From: SIG454 sp045646365
GTDB lineage: Bacteria; Bacillota; Clostridia; Monoglobales; Monoglobaceae
Reading direction: 5' to 3'
DNA length: 64,000 bases
NCBI GenBank assembly: GCA_045646365.1
Contig: JAZRKP010000075.1
Coordinates: 189,194-253,193, forward strand
Numbering within the stretch: the first letter of the stretch is position 1; the number at the start of each line of letters is the position of its first letter. Position numbers and translations under genes: made by a program. Below the pieces are notes generated by a model. The model worked only from the letters and a program-made list of their open reading frames with translations, had not been told where the DNA came from and did not search any database. Positions 49,829 to 58,536 of this stretch are shown piece by piece.

Positions 49829-51280
49829 ATGAGCAATGAAGTAAGAACAAGATTTGCACCAAGCCCAACGGGTTATATGCATATCGGTAATTTAAGAACA
49901 GCACTCTATACCTATCTTTTGACAAGATCAAAAGGCGGTAAGTTTATTTTGAGAATTGAGGATACTGACCAGGAGCGTCTTGTTGAGGGTGCAACAGATG
50001 TTATCTATCGCACAATGAAAGACACAGGTCTTATCCACGATGAAGGTCCGGATATCGGCGGTGAATACGGTCCGTATATCCAGAGCGAAAGAAGAAACAT
50101 ATATAAAGAATATGCGGAAAAGCTTGTTGAACTGGGTCACGCTTACTACTGTTTCTGTAGTAAGGAAAGGCTTGACGACCTCCGTGAAAAGCAGGAAGCG
50201 GCAAAAGTTCCGACGAAATATGACGGACTCTGCTCAAGACTTACAAAGGAAGAAGTTCAGGCAAAGCTTGATGCAGGTGAGCCATATGTTATCAGACAGA
50301 AAATGCCGAAATACGGTAAAACAACATTTAAGGACGAGGTTTTTGGCGAGATTTCCGTTGAGAATGCAATCCTTGACGATAATGTTCTTCTTAAGGCGGA
50401 CGGTCTCCCGACATATAACTTTGCAAATGTTATAGATGACCATTTGATGAATGTAACTCATATCATAAGAGGCTCGGAATACCTTTCCTCAACACCAAAA
50501 TATAATCTTCTCTATGAGGCGTTTGGTTGGGATATTCCAACATATATCCATGTTTCTCCGGTTATGAGAGATGCACAGAAAAAGCTCTCAAAACGAGACG
50601 GCGATGCGTCTTACGAAGATTTTATCAAAAAGGGTTATCTTAAGGAAGCTATCGTGAACTATATCGCCCTTTTGGGTTGGTCTCCGGGTGGCGACAGAGA
50701 GAAGTATACTATTGATGAGCTTATCGAAATCTTTGATGTTAAGGGAATCAGTAAATCTCCTGCAATCTTTGACGAAAATAAACTTGCTTGGCTTAACGGC
50801 GAATATATAAGAGAACTTTCAGCAGAAGCTTTCCACGAAAAAGCTCTCCCGTGGTATAAGGGTGTTATTGAAAATCCTGCTATTGATTTAGCTGAGGTTT
50901 CCGCTCTCTTGCAGAAACGATGCGAAAAGCTGAGCGACATTCCTGAACAGGTTGACTTTTTCGATGAACTTCCTGAATATGACATCGAAATGTATACCCA
51001 TAAGAAAATGAAGACAAATCCGGAAAATTCACTTGTTTCTCTTGAAAATATCCTGCCTGTCATTGAGGGAATAGAAGATTGGACATTTGATAATCTCCAC
51101 GACGCTTTAATGGAACTTGTTGCAAAGATGGAAGTTAAGAACGGAATTGTTCTCTGGCCACTCCGTGTTGCAGTTTCCGGTAAGGCGTTTACCCCGGGCG
51201 GCGGCGTTGAAATTGCTTATATTCTTGGCAAAGACGAAACAATCAGCCGTATTAAAAAGGGTATTGAAAAATTAAAATAA
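49829..51280 (+). CDS. gltX: glutamyl-tRNA synthetase
   Basis: A 483-residue class I synthetase. The HIGH motif lies in APSPTGYMHIGNLRTALY, and the KMSKS variant in DAQKKLSKRDGDASY. A normal length discriminating or non-discriminating GluRS; the specificity cannot be told, but tRNA-Glu(CTC) is encoded in the same window at 42636. AAGGAAG precedes the ATG. Confidence 0.96.
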   Translation: MSNEVRTRFAPSPTGYMHIGNLRTALYTYLLTRSKGGKFILRIEDTDQERLVEGATDVIYRTMKDTGLIHDEGPDIGGEYGPYIQSERRNIYKEYAEKLVELGHAYYCFCSKERLDDLREKQEAAKVPTKYDGLCSRLTKEEVQAKLDAGEPYVIRQKMPKYGKTTFKDEVFGEISVENAILDDNVLLKADGLPTYNFANVIDDHLMNVTHIIRGSEYLSSTPKYNLLYEAFGWDIPTYIHVSPVMRDAQKKLSKRDGDASYEDFIKKGYLKEAIVNYIALLGWSPGGDREKYTIDELIEIFDVKGISKSPAIFDENKLAWLNGEYIRELSAEAFHEKALPWYKGVIENPAIDLAEVSALLQKRCEKLSDIPEQVDFFDELPEYDIEMYTHKKMKTNPENSLVSLENILPVIEGIEDWTFDNLHDALMELVAKMEVKNGIVLWPLRVAVSGKAFTPGGGVEIAYILGKDETISRIKKGIEKLK

Positions 51281-51294
51281 AGGACTTGATGATA

Positions 51295-52488
51295 ATGGAT
51301 ATGAAATCTAAATTCTCGGATAAGGTTGCCCATCTTGAAGCTTCTGCAATCCGTGAAATATTTAAACTTCTTGCAAAACCTGGAATTATCTCTTTTGCAG
51401 GCGGAGCACCTGACCCGAATTTGTTCCCGACAAAGGAGCTTTCGGATATTGCGGCAGAAATTCTCCTAAACGACGGAAAAACTGCACTTCAGTACGGAAT
51501 AACAGAGGGGTATCTCCCCCTCCGTAACTGGGTTAAGGACAGACTCAAAAATCAGGGGATTGGCTCTGAGAATGATGAAACTGTAATTGTCAGTGGCGGA
51601 CAGCAGGGTATCGACCTTGCGGCAAAGTCTCTTTTAAACCCCGGTGACGGCGTGGTTTGTGAAGAACCAAGCTTTATTGGCGGCTTAAATGCGTATCGTT
51701 CTAACAATGCAGAACTTTACGGCGTTCCTGTTGAAAACGATGGGATTGACACAGAAAAGCTTGAGGAATTGCTTAAGAGCCATAAGAATATAAAAATTCT
51801 TTATACTATTGCAACATTCCAGAATCCGTCAGGCATAACAATGTCTTTGGAAAAGCGAAAAAAAGTTTTAGAACTTGCCTCAAAATATGACTTTATCATA
51901 TTTGAAGATAACCCATACGGCGACTTGCGTTTTACAGGTGAAGAAGTTCCAACAATGAAGTCAATGGATAAAGAGGGCAGAGTTGTATACCTTGGCTCAT
52001 TCTCCAAAATTCTTGCACCGGGTCTCCGTCTTGGTTTCACTTGTGCAAATAAAGAACTTATGGAAAGAATGATTATCTGTAAGCAGGTTGAAGATGTGCA
52101 TACAAATGTGCTTTCTCAGATGGTTGCATATAATTTTGTTACTAAATATTCAATCGATGAGCATATCGCAAAACTCCGTGAATGTTACGGAAGAAAATGT
52201 AAGCTTATGATTGAGTGTATTGATAAGTTCTTCCCTGAAAGTGTTAAACACACAAACCCTGAGGGCGGTTTGTTCTTGTTCTGCACAATGCCTGAGGGGT
52301 ATGATGCGAAAGCGGTTATGGCAAAGGCTTTAGAGAGCGGGGTTGCGTTTGTTCCGGGCTCAACAACAATGATTGATGATAAAGCACCGTCGAATACATT
52401 CCGTCTTAACTATTCAACGGCAAGTGAGGACGATATTAAGTGCGGTATTGAGGCGCTTGGTAAGGTGCTTCACGAAATTTTAGATTGA
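51295..52488 (+). CDS. PLP-dependent aminotransferase, class I/II (2-aminoadipate transaminase-like)
   Basis: A 397-residue fold-type I aminotransferase. It has GIISFAGGAPDPNLFPTKEL and the PLP-lysine loop VYLGSFSKILAPGLRLGF; TIATFQNPSGITMSLEKR and FEDNPYGDLRF hold cofactor contacts. This group includes LysN and relatives of the MocR catalytic domain; the donor amino acid is not evident. ATG at 51295 has AGGA ten bases before; ATG at 51289 is an alternative. It follows gltX by 14 bp and precedes trpS by 16 bp. Confidence 0.87.
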   Translation: MDMKSKFSDKVAHLEASAIREIFKLLAKPGIISFAGGAPDPNLFPTKELSDIAAEILLNDGKTALQYGITEGYLPLRNWVKDRLKNQGIGSENDETVIVSGGQQGIDLAAKSLLNPGDGVVCEEPSFIGGLNAYRSNNAELYGVPVENDGIDTEKLEELLKSHKNIKILYTIATFQNPSGITMSLEKRKKVLELASKYDFIIFEDNPYGDLRFTGEEVPTMKSMDKEGRVVYLGSFSKILAPGLRLGFTCANKELMERMIICKQVEDVHTNVLSQMVAYNFVTKYSIDEHIAKLRECYGRKCKLMIECIDKFFPESVKHTNPEGGLFLFCTMPEGYDAKAVMAKALESGVAFVPGSTTMIDDKAPSNTFRLNYSTASEDDIKCGIEALGKVLHEILD

Positions 52489-52504
52489 TTCTGAGGAGTA
52501 AACA

Positions 52505-53515
52505 ATGGAAAATATTGAATCAAAGAAAAGAATTTTAAGTGCAATTCAGCCAACAGGGGTGTTGACTCTCGGGAATTATGTGGGGGCGCTCCGAAATTTT
52601 GTTGAGCTTCAGAAAGAGGATCAGTATGAGTGCTTTTATATGATAGCTGATTTGCATTCTATAACAGTTAAGCAAGAGCCAAAGGATTTGAGAAAGAACA
52701 GCCTTGACCTTTTGGCATTGTTTCTCGCCAGCGGTCTTGACGGGGAAAAGGACCCGATTTTCTTCCAGTCCCATGTCCCTGCCCATTCTCAGCTCGGCTG
52801 GGTACTTGATTGCTTCACATACTTTGGCGAACTTTCAAGAATGACACAGTTTAAGGATAAATCAAGCAAACACGCGGATAATATAAATGCAGGTCTTTTT
52901 ACCTACCCAAGCCTTATGGCAGCAGATATTCTGCTCTATCAGGCGGACCTTGTTCCAATCGGAAAAGACCAGAAACAGCATCTTGAACTTACCCGTGACC
53001 TTGCGACAAGATTTAATCATACATACAGTGATACATTTAAAGTGCCTGAACCGTATATTCCAAAGGTTGGGGCGAAGATTATGAGTCTTCAGAATCCTTT
53101 GCAGAAAATGTCAAAGTCTGATCCCAACGAAAACTCGTATATCCTTATGCTTGACCCCCTTGACAGAATTGTTAATAAGATTAAAAGAGCGGTTACTGAC
53201 AGTGACGCTTGCGTTAAGAGAGGGGAAGGCAAGGAAGGCGTTGAAAATCTGATGAGTATTTACAGCGCAATGACAGGGAAAACTATGGACGAAATCGAAG
53301 TTGAGTTCGACGGAAAAGGCTATGGCGACTTTAAAATGGCGGTTGCTGAGTCGGTTGTGTCTGTGCTTGGACCGATTCAGGAAAAATATAAGGACTATAT
53401 CAAAAACAAGGATTATCTTGAAAAGATATACAGAAGCGGTGCGGAAAGAGCGGCTTATGTTGCCAATAAAACAGTAAGCAAGGTTAATCGTAAGGTTGGA
53501 TTTATTCAGCCGTAA
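52505..53515 (+). CDS. trpS: tryptophanyl-tRNA synthetase
   Basis: A 336-residue class I synthetase of normal length. SAIQPTGVLTLGNYVGAL carries the HIGH-like motif and LQKMSKSDPNENSY is the KMSKS loop. ADLHSITV and DLVPIGKDQKQHLELTRDLA are further family segments. TGAGGAG precedes the ATG. Confidence 0.96.
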   Translation: MENIESKKRILSAIQPTGVLTLGNYVGALRNFVELQKEDQYECFYMIADLHSITVKQEPKDLRKNSLDLLALFLASGLDGEKDPIFFQSHVPAHSQLGWVLDCFTYFGELSRMTQFKDKSSKHADNINAGLFTYPSLMAADILLYQADLVPIGKDQKQHLELTRDLATRFNHTYSDTFKVPEPYIPKVGAKIMSLQNPLQKMSKSDPNENSYILMLDPLDRIVNKIKRAVTDSDACVKRGEGKEGVENLMSIYSAMTGKTMDEIEVEFDGKGYGDFKMAVAESVVSVLGPIQEKYKDYIKNKDYLEKIYRSGAERAAYVANKTVSKVNRKVGFIQP

Positions 53516-53529
53516 CAGGAGGCGAAATT

Positions 53530-54594
53530 ATGTTATCAGTAACTAATCCACAAATTCTTTTTGTCGTCCTTGCTATGGTTGTTGCTTTTTTGATTTCCTT
53601 TGCGGCAACCCCCGTTGTTATCGGAATTGCTAAGAAAATCAAGGCGATAGATGTGCCAAAAGACGAAAGAAGAGTCCATAAAAAACCAATTCCGCTTATC
53701 GGCGGTCTGGCAATATTCTATGGTTTTTTGATAAGCGTTCTTTGTTTTTGCGATATTGATGAGCCTATAATTGGAATTTTACTCGGAGCAATGGTTATCG
53801 TTATTACAGGCGTAATCGACGATAAATATAGCCTTCCTGCAAAACTCAAACTGTTAATGCAAATCGTTGCGGCGGTTATAGTTTTGGTGTTTGGGGTTGA
53901 AATTAAGTATATCGAAAACCCGTTCACTAACGAATATATAACATTTGGCTGGCTCTCAATTCCGATAACAATAATCTGGATAGCAGGCGTTACCAATGCG
54001 GTTAATTTAACCGATGGTCTTGACGGACTTGCGGCAGGGATTTCCACTATCGCATCTTTAAGCTTGCTGATTTTGATTATGTTCACAGACAATCTCAATC
54101 TTGCCATAATAACTGCGGCGCTTGCCGGGGCAGGATTTGGCTTTTTACCATATAATTTTAATCCTGCAAAGATTTTTATGGGCGATACGGGTTCAATGTT
54201 TTTAGGATATATGCTTGCCTGCATATCTGTCCAGGGACTAATGAAAACCTATACCGTTATATCTTTTGCAATGCCAATTTTGGTTTTGGGACTTCCGATA
54301 TTTGATACAATCTTCGCAATAGTGAGAAGACTTGTAACAGGTCGCTCAATAATGTCTCCCGACAGAGGACATCTTCATCATAGACTTCTGGATATGGGAT
54401 TCAGCCAGAGACAAACTGTTACGATTTTGTATACACTGACGGCAATCCTTTGTCTGACAGCATTGGTTATGTTTCTGAGAAATGCAATGAGCGGACTTAT
54501 TCTTGTCTTTGCGGTTGTGCTTATAATAATCGTAAGCTTTGCAGTCCTTGATGCAAAATCAGAGAAAACAAATATAGAGAAAAATAACGAATAA
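53530..54594 (+). CDS. undecaprenyl-phosphate glycosyl-1-phosphate transferase (TagO/WecA-type)
   Basis: A 354-residue polytopic membrane enzyme (about ten helices) that moves a GlcNAc-1-phosphate or similar group from UDP-sugar to undecaprenyl phosphate, the first step of teichoic acid or other wall polymers. RRVHKKPIPLIGGLAIF, GVIDDKYSLPAKLKL, TNAVNLTDGLDGLAAGI, MGDTGSMFLGY and RGHLHHRLLDMGFSQRQTV are the characteristic cytoplasmic loops. Fourteen bp after trpS with AGGAGG. The terminator follows directly. Confidence 0.92.
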   Translation: MLSVTNPQILFVVLAMVVAFLISFAATPVVIGIAKKIKAIDVPKDERRVHKKPIPLIGGLAIFYGFLISVLCFCDIDEPIIGILLGAMVIVITGVIDDKYSLPAKLKLLMQIVAAVIVLVFGVEIKYIENPFTNEYITFGWLSIPITIIWIAGVTNAVNLTDGLDGLAAGISTIASLSLLILIMFTDNLNLAIITAALAGAGFGFLPYNFNPAKIFMGDTGSMFLGYMLACISVQGLMKTYTVISFAMPILVLGLPIFDTIFAIVRRLVTGRSIMSPDRGHLHHRLLDMGFSQRQTVTILYTLTAILCLTALVMFLRNAMSGLILVFAVVLIIIVSFAVLDAKSEKTNIEKNNE

Positions 54595-54620
54595 AAAATC
54601 CCCTTTATGGGGATTTTTTA
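54593..54620. terminator. bidirectional terminator
   Basis: AAAAAATCCCC with GGGGATTTTTT around a TTTAT loop, starting in the stop codon of the tagO-like gene and reaching the stop codon of the converging ylmC gene. Confidence 0.9.
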
Positions 54621-54857
54621 TTCCATTTCAATTATTATTAAATCATCACCAATGGTCTTGATATGTTCCCATTTTATAATTATGTCTGAATCCTTGCCGA
54701 AAAGTCCCATTATACGGTAGTTCCCCGGAACAACAATGGAAACAAGATTCCCTGTTTCAATATCAATTTCAATGTCGGAGGGAAATCCAAGCCTTGCTCC
54801 GGTTTTTATATTTATAACTTCCTTATTTCTTATATCATTAACACTACAAATTCCCAT
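54618..54857 (-). CDS. YlmC/YmxH-family sporulation protein (PRC barrel)
   Basis: A 79-residue PRC-barrel protein: SVNDIRNKEVINIKTGARLGFPSDIEIDIETGNLVSIVVPG, then IIIKWEHIKTIGDDLIIIE. YlmC/YmxH proteins are tied to sporulation by phylogenetic profile and lie near sigG or ymxG in many clostridia; here sigG is divergent 95 bp away. The start is ATG at 54857 after AGGGGG; upstream in-frame residues have no support. Confidence 0.85.
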   Translation of the reverse strand: MGICSVNDIRNKEVINIKTGARLGFPSDIEIDIETGNLVSIVVPGNYRIMGLFGKDSDIIIKWEHIKTIGDDLIIIEME

Positions 54858-54952
54858 AAAAATACCCCCTACTATATTATTCAAATATTGTATAATTTAT
54901 CACAAACCAACCAATAATGTAATTGAAAAATATCAGTAAGGAGACCGAATTT

Positions 54953-55726
54953 GTGATAATAAACAAAGTTGAGATTTGCGGAGTCAACACATCGAAGTTG
55001 CCTAATCTGTCGGAAAAACGGAAACAGGAGTTATTTGTTAGAATCAAGCAAGGGGACAAGCTTGCAAGACAAGAGTTTATTTACGGAAATTTACGGCTTG
55101 TATTAAGTGTATTGCAGAAATTCAATAACAGAGGTGAGAATGCAGATGACCTCTTTCAAATCGGTTGTATTGGGCTTATAAAGGCACTTGATAACTTTGA
55201 CACATCCCACGGAGTAAAGTTTTCGACATATGCCGTGCCGATGATAATAGGGGAAATCAGACGGTATTTGAGGGATAATAATGCCTTGAGAGTAAGCAGG
55301 AGTTTAAGGGATATTGCATATAAGGCTCTGGCAGTTCGTGAAAGGCTTATTTCGGAAAATGGTAAAGAGCCAACAAATGCAGAAATTGCAAAGGAACTTA
55401 ATGTTAAGACGGAGGAGGTAGATATGGCACTAGATGCTATTATGGACCCTGTTTCGTTGAATGAGCCTGTCTATCACGACGGCGGAGATGCAGTTTATGT
55501 TATGGATCAGGTCAAGGACGAAAAAAATACCGACGAAAAGTGGATTGATGATATTTCGCTGAGTGAAGCAATAAAGAAATTGCCACAGAGGGAACAAAAT
55601 ATTATTTCTCTACGCTTTTTCAATGGGAAAACACAAATGGAAATAGCGGAAGAAATAGGTATTTCACAGGCACAGGTGTCAAGACTTGAGAAAAATGCAA
55701 TAACACATATGAAAAAATATTTATGA
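54953..55726 (+). CDS. sigG: RNA polymerase sporulation sigma factor SigG
   Basis: A 257-residue forespore sigma factor. The N-terminal NKVEICGVNTSKLPNLS is the SigG-specific anti-sigma contact region; region 2 reads DDLFQIGCIGLIKALDNFD and GEIRRYLRDNN; region 4 has REQNIISLRFFNGKTQMEIAEEIGISQAQVSRLEK. The start is GTG at 54953 with AAGGAG nine bases upstream, which gives the normal family N-terminus; a TTG at 54923 would extend it without support. Its presence indicates an endospore former or recent descendant. Confidence 0.95.
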   Translation: MIINKVEICGVNTSKLPNLSEKRKQELFVRIKQGDKLARQEFIYGNLRLVLSVLQKFNNRGENADDLFQIGCIGLIKALDNFDTSHGVKFSTYAVPMIIGEIRRYLRDNNALRVSRSLRDIAYKALAVRERLISENGKEPTNAEIAKELNVKTEEVDMALDAIMDPVSLNEPVYHDGGDAVYVMDQVKDEKNTDEKWIDDISLSEAIKKLPQREQNIISLRFFNGKTQMEIAEEIGISQAQVSRLEKNAITHMKKYL

Positions 55727-55733
55727 AAATAAG

Positions 55734-55770
55734 AAAATGGTGTAAAAACTATGTTTTTACACCATTTTTA
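55734..55770. terminator. bidirectional terminator
   Basis: A perfect 15-bp stem, AAAATGGTGTAAAAA (55734-55748) with 55754-55768, loop CTATG; shared by sigG and obg. Confidence 0.92.
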
Positions 55771-55775
55771 AAAAG

Positions 55776-57047
55776 TTATCTTACATAATCAAATTCAAAG
55801 TCATAAATATTAACAAGGTCGCCCTCGTTAATTCCTGCTTCTTCAAGCTTATCGATAACGCCGTATTTGCGGAGCGCTCTCTGGAAATACTGAAGAGATT
55901 CATAATCGTCAAAATTTGTGGACTCAACAAGATTTTTAACTCTAAGTCCCTCAACAAAATAAATTCCGTCCTCAACAATGATTTCGATTTTGTCCATATC
56001 GGTCTGCTTAAATTCGTCAAAGTCAAACATTTCGTATTCTTCGACTTCTTCGGGAATGGTTGAGAGAAGATAGTATGCTTCGTTCAAGACCTCGGCAACG
56101 CCCATTTTAGTCGCTCCCGAAATTGCAAAAACCTTATAGCCCATTCCCTCAATTTCTTCTTTGAAAGCCTCAAAGTTATCGTTAAAGGTTGGAATATCAG
56201 CCTTGTTCGCAACAACAATCTGAGGTTTTTGGGCAAGCTTTTCACTATATTCAAAAAGCTCTGCATTTATGGTTCTGAAATCGTCTAACGGGTCTCTGCC
56301 CTCAATGCCTGAAACATCGACAAAATGGAGGAGGACCTTTGTTCTCTCAACATGGCGGAGAAATTCGTGGCCAAGTCCAACACCCTCGTGGGCACCTTCG
56401 ATAATTCCCGGAATATCGGCTATAACAAAGCTTCCGTCACCCATATTAACAACCCCTAAGTTTGGTTCAAGAGTTGTAAAATGGTAATTGGCAATCTTGG
56501 GACGGGCGTCACTAACGATAGACAAAAATGTTGACTTACCAACATTCGGAAATCCCAAAAGACCAACATCAGCAATAAGCTTAAGCTCAAGAGTAATCTC
56601 TCTTGCATCACCCGGCATACCTGCCTTTGCAAACTTCGGAGTCTGTCTTGTTGAAGTTGCAAAGTGGGAGTTACCCCAACCGCCGCTACCGCCTTTTGCG
56701 ATTATAAAACTGTCTCCGTCATTTTTAAGGTCGCAGATAACCTTTCCGCTTTCCTTGTCACGGATAATTGTTCCGCAAGGGAATTTAATGAAAAGGTCCT
56801 CGCCGTTTTTTCCGCTTCGACGACCGTCACGACCGTTTCCGCCGTCCTGAGCGGCATACTTTTTCTTGTAACGGAAATCAATTAAAGTGCTGACATTTTT
56901 GTCGGCAACCGCAACAACATTTCCGCCGTTTCCGCCGTCTCCGCCGTCGGGACCGCCTGCAGCAACATATTTTTCACGATGGAAAGTAACAGCACCGTTT
57001 CCGCCGTTTCCCGCCTGAATGAAAATAGTAGATGTATCACGAAACAT
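55776..57047 (-). CDS. obg: GTPase ObgE/CgtA
   Basis: A 423-residue GTPase for 50S assembly and, in Bacillus, for sporulation and stress signals. Glycine-rich Obg domain (FIQAGNGGNGAVTFHREKYVAAGGPDGGDGG, about 10-155), G domain with GLLGFPNVGKSTFLS and IVANKADIP, and a C-terminal OCT domain (about 345-423) as in Firmicutes. Last gene of rplU-rpmA-obg. AAGGAG precedes the ATG. Confidence 0.96.
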   Translation of the reverse strand: MFRDTSTIFIQAGNGGNGAVTFHREKYVAAGGPDGGDGGNGGNVVAVADKNVSTLIDFRYKKKYAAQDGGNGRDGRRSGKNGEDLFIKFPCGTIIRDKESGKVICDLKNDGDSFIIAKGGSGGWGNSHFATSTRQTPKFAKAGMPGDAREITLELKLIADVGLLGFPNVGKSTFLSIVSDARPKIANYHFTTLEPNLGVVNMGDGSFVIADIPGIIEGAHEGVGLGHEFLRHVERTKVLLHFVDVSGIEGRDPLDDFRTINAELFEYSEKLAQKPQIVVANKADIPTFNDNFEAFKEEIEGMGYKVFAISGATKMGVAEVLNEAYYLLSTIPEEVEEYEMFDFDEFKQTDMDKIEIIVEDGIYFVEGLRVKNLVESTNFDDYESLQYFQRALRKYGVIDKLEEAGINEGDLVNIYDFEFDYVR

Positions 57048-57079
57048 TACAAATCATCTCCTTTTCAATTTAAAATCAA

Positions 57080-57105
57080 AAGGTGCACCCAAAAGGGCAC
57101 ACCTT
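57080..57105 (-). terminator. weak hairpin between rpmA and obg
   Basis: AAGGTG..CCC and GGG..CACCTT pair with a CA/CA internal loop; on the minus strand a T-rich stretch (TTGATTTTAAATT) follows. It may reduce read-through from the ribosomal genes into obg. Confidence 0.45.
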
Positions 57106-57115
57106 AAAAGTCATA

Positions 57116-57376
57116 TTATTGAGCAATCTCGTAAACACTAACCTGTTTCTTATCCTTGCCCTTGCGTTCAAACTTAACGCTACCGTTAATCAATGCAAAC
57201 AATGTATCATCGCTACCTTTGCCAACATTGAGTCCCGGATGAATTTTTGTACCACGCTGTCTAACAATAATATTACCGGCTAAAACATGCTGACCGTCAC
57301 CTTTTTTAACACCAAGTCTTTTAGCCTCGGAATCACGGCCGTTTTTTGTACTGCCGACACCTTTCTTATGTGCCAT
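57116..57376 (-). CDS. rpmA: 50S ribosomal protein L27, no N-terminal extension
   Basis: An 86-residue L27 starting directly MAHKKGVGSTKNGRDSEAKRLG. Most Firmicutes make L27 with about nine extra N-terminal residues that the cysteine protease Prp removes. Here the codons just before the ATG are TGA-ATT-TCT, an in-frame stop three codons upstream, so no longer form can be translated. The Shine-Dalgarno GAGAGGTG sits at the right distance. The prp gene that normally separates rplU and rpmA is missing (42-bp gap). Confidence 0.96.
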   Translation of the reverse strand: MAHKKGVGSTKNGRDSEAKRLGVKKGDGQHVLAGNIIVRQRGTKIHPGLNVGKGSDDTLFALINGSVKFERKGKDKKQVSVYEIAQ

Positions 57377-57418
57377 AGAAATTCACCTCTCTATCTCATA
57401 AATAACAATCTGATTTAA

Positions 57419-57727
57419 TTAAGCCTTAATAGCTTTGATTTCAAGCTTTGTGTAAGGCTGTCTGTGACCCTGTTTCTTGTGATAACCCTTTTTAGGCTTA
57501 TACTTGTAAACAAGAATCTTCTTAGCTTTACCATTCTTAACAGCAACAGCCTCAACCTTTGCACCTTCAACATAAGGAGCACCGATTTTAACTTCTTCAC
57601 CGCCAACAGCTAAAACCTTATCGATTTCAACAGTAGCGCCTTCTTCAACTTCAAGCTTTTCAACAAAGATAAAATCGCCTTCAGCAACTTTATACTGTTT
57701 TCCGCCTGTTTCGATAACTGCGTACAT
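57419..57727 (-). CDS. rplU: 50S ribosomal protein L21
   Basis: A 102-residue protein: MYAVIETGGKQYKVAEGDFIFVEKLEVEEG at the start and KIGAPYVEGAKVEA, then KPKKGYHKKQGHRQPYTKLEI at the end. First gene of the rplU-rpmA-obg operon. GGAGGG precedes the ATG. Confidence 0.97.
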   Translation of the reverse strand: MYAVIETGGKQYKVAEGDFIFVEKLEVEEGATVEIDKVLAVGGEEVKIGAPYVEGAKVEAVAVKNGKAKKILVYKYKPKKGYHKKQGHRQPYTKLEIKAIKA

Positions 57728-57815
57728 AATTCGTAATCCCTCCTATTACCCAAGACTCGCCAAGTGAGGTAAGCAAAATGCTTTTTCAAAACCTTTAATG
57801 AGCGGTTACCGTTAT
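57728..57815 (-). promoter_or_regulatory. L21-type leader region
   Basis: About 85 nt of untranslated leader between the promoter and rplU. Small complementary parts can be seen (GGTAACCGCTC..., AAGCATTTTGCTT, ACTTGGCGAGTCTTGGGT) and such leaders are known from Firmicute rplU transcripts (Rfam L21 leader). The call is by position and outline only. Confidence 0.4.
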
Positions 57816-57844
57816 ATGATACCACAAATAAAACTATTTGTCAA
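57816..57844 (-). promoter_or_regulatory. rplU operon promoter
   Basis: On the minus strand TTGACA (57839-57844), 17 bp, TATCAT (57816-57821). It lies in the gap after hisIE, so the ribosomal genes do not depend on the his transcript. Confidence 0.8.
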
Positions 57845-57873
57845 CAACTTTTTTTCTGTTTACGGATAAAATT

Positions 57874-58524
57874 TTACTTTGTCATTTTCTCCTGCTTAAT
57901 TTTATGGTCGATAACATGACGGGAGGCAAGCTCACGGTGAATATCTTCAAGAGAAATTCCCATTTCAATCATTAAAACCATAACATGATAGCAAAGGTCT
58001 GCTATTTCATAAACGGTTTCTTTCTTGTCATCGCTCTTTGCTCCGATTATAACCTCAGTACATTCCTCGCCAACCTTTTTCAGTATTTTATCAATACCCT
58101 TTTCAAAAAGATAGGTTGTGTATGAGCCTTCTTTTTTATCGGTTTTTCTGCCCTCGATAAGTTTCATCAGGCTTTCTAAAGAGAACTCGGAAAGTTCGTC
58201 GCTTTCCCAGACAGGCTTTGTAAAGCAGGAGTCCGTACCTGTATGGCAGGCAGGGCCGTCTTTTTCAACAGTAACAACCAAAGCGTCATTGTCGCAATCG
58301 GCGGTAATAGAAACGATATGCTGATAATTTCCGCTTGTTTCACCTTTAAGCCAAAGCTCCTGACGGGAACGGCTGTAGAAACAGGTCAACCCCTTTTCCA
58401 TAGAAATTTCAAGGCTTTCTCTGTTCATATATGCTAAAGTAAGGACCTTTTTTGTTATACTGTCAACAACTATGGCAGGGATAAGACCTTTTTCGTCAAA
58501 TTTTAATTCATCAATGTTAATCAT
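57874..58524 (-). CDS. hisI: bifunctional phosphoribosyl-AMP cyclohydrolase / phosphoribosyl-ATP pyrophosphatase
   Basis: A 216-residue fusion (HisIE) for steps 2 and 3 of histidine synthesis. The N-terminal HisI half has LTLAYMNRESLEIS, SRSRQELWLKGETSGN and the metal motif ADCDNDALVV with HTGTDSCF; the C-terminal HisE half has SYTTYLFEKGIDKILKKVGEECTEVIIGAKS. Last gene of the his operon; no clear terminator follows on this strand. Confidence 0.95.
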   Translation of the reverse strand: MINIDELKFDEKGLIPAIVVDSITKKVLTLAYMNRESLEISMEKGLTCFYSRSRQELWLKGETSGNYQHIVSITADCDNDALVVTVEKDGPACHTGTDSCFTKPVWESDELSEFSLESLMKLIEGRKTDKKEGSYTTYLFEKGIDKILKKVGEECTEVIIGAKSDDKKETVYEIADLCYHVMVLMIEMGISLEDIHRELASRHVIDHKIKQEKMTK

Positions 58525-58536
58525 AGTAATTCTCCT

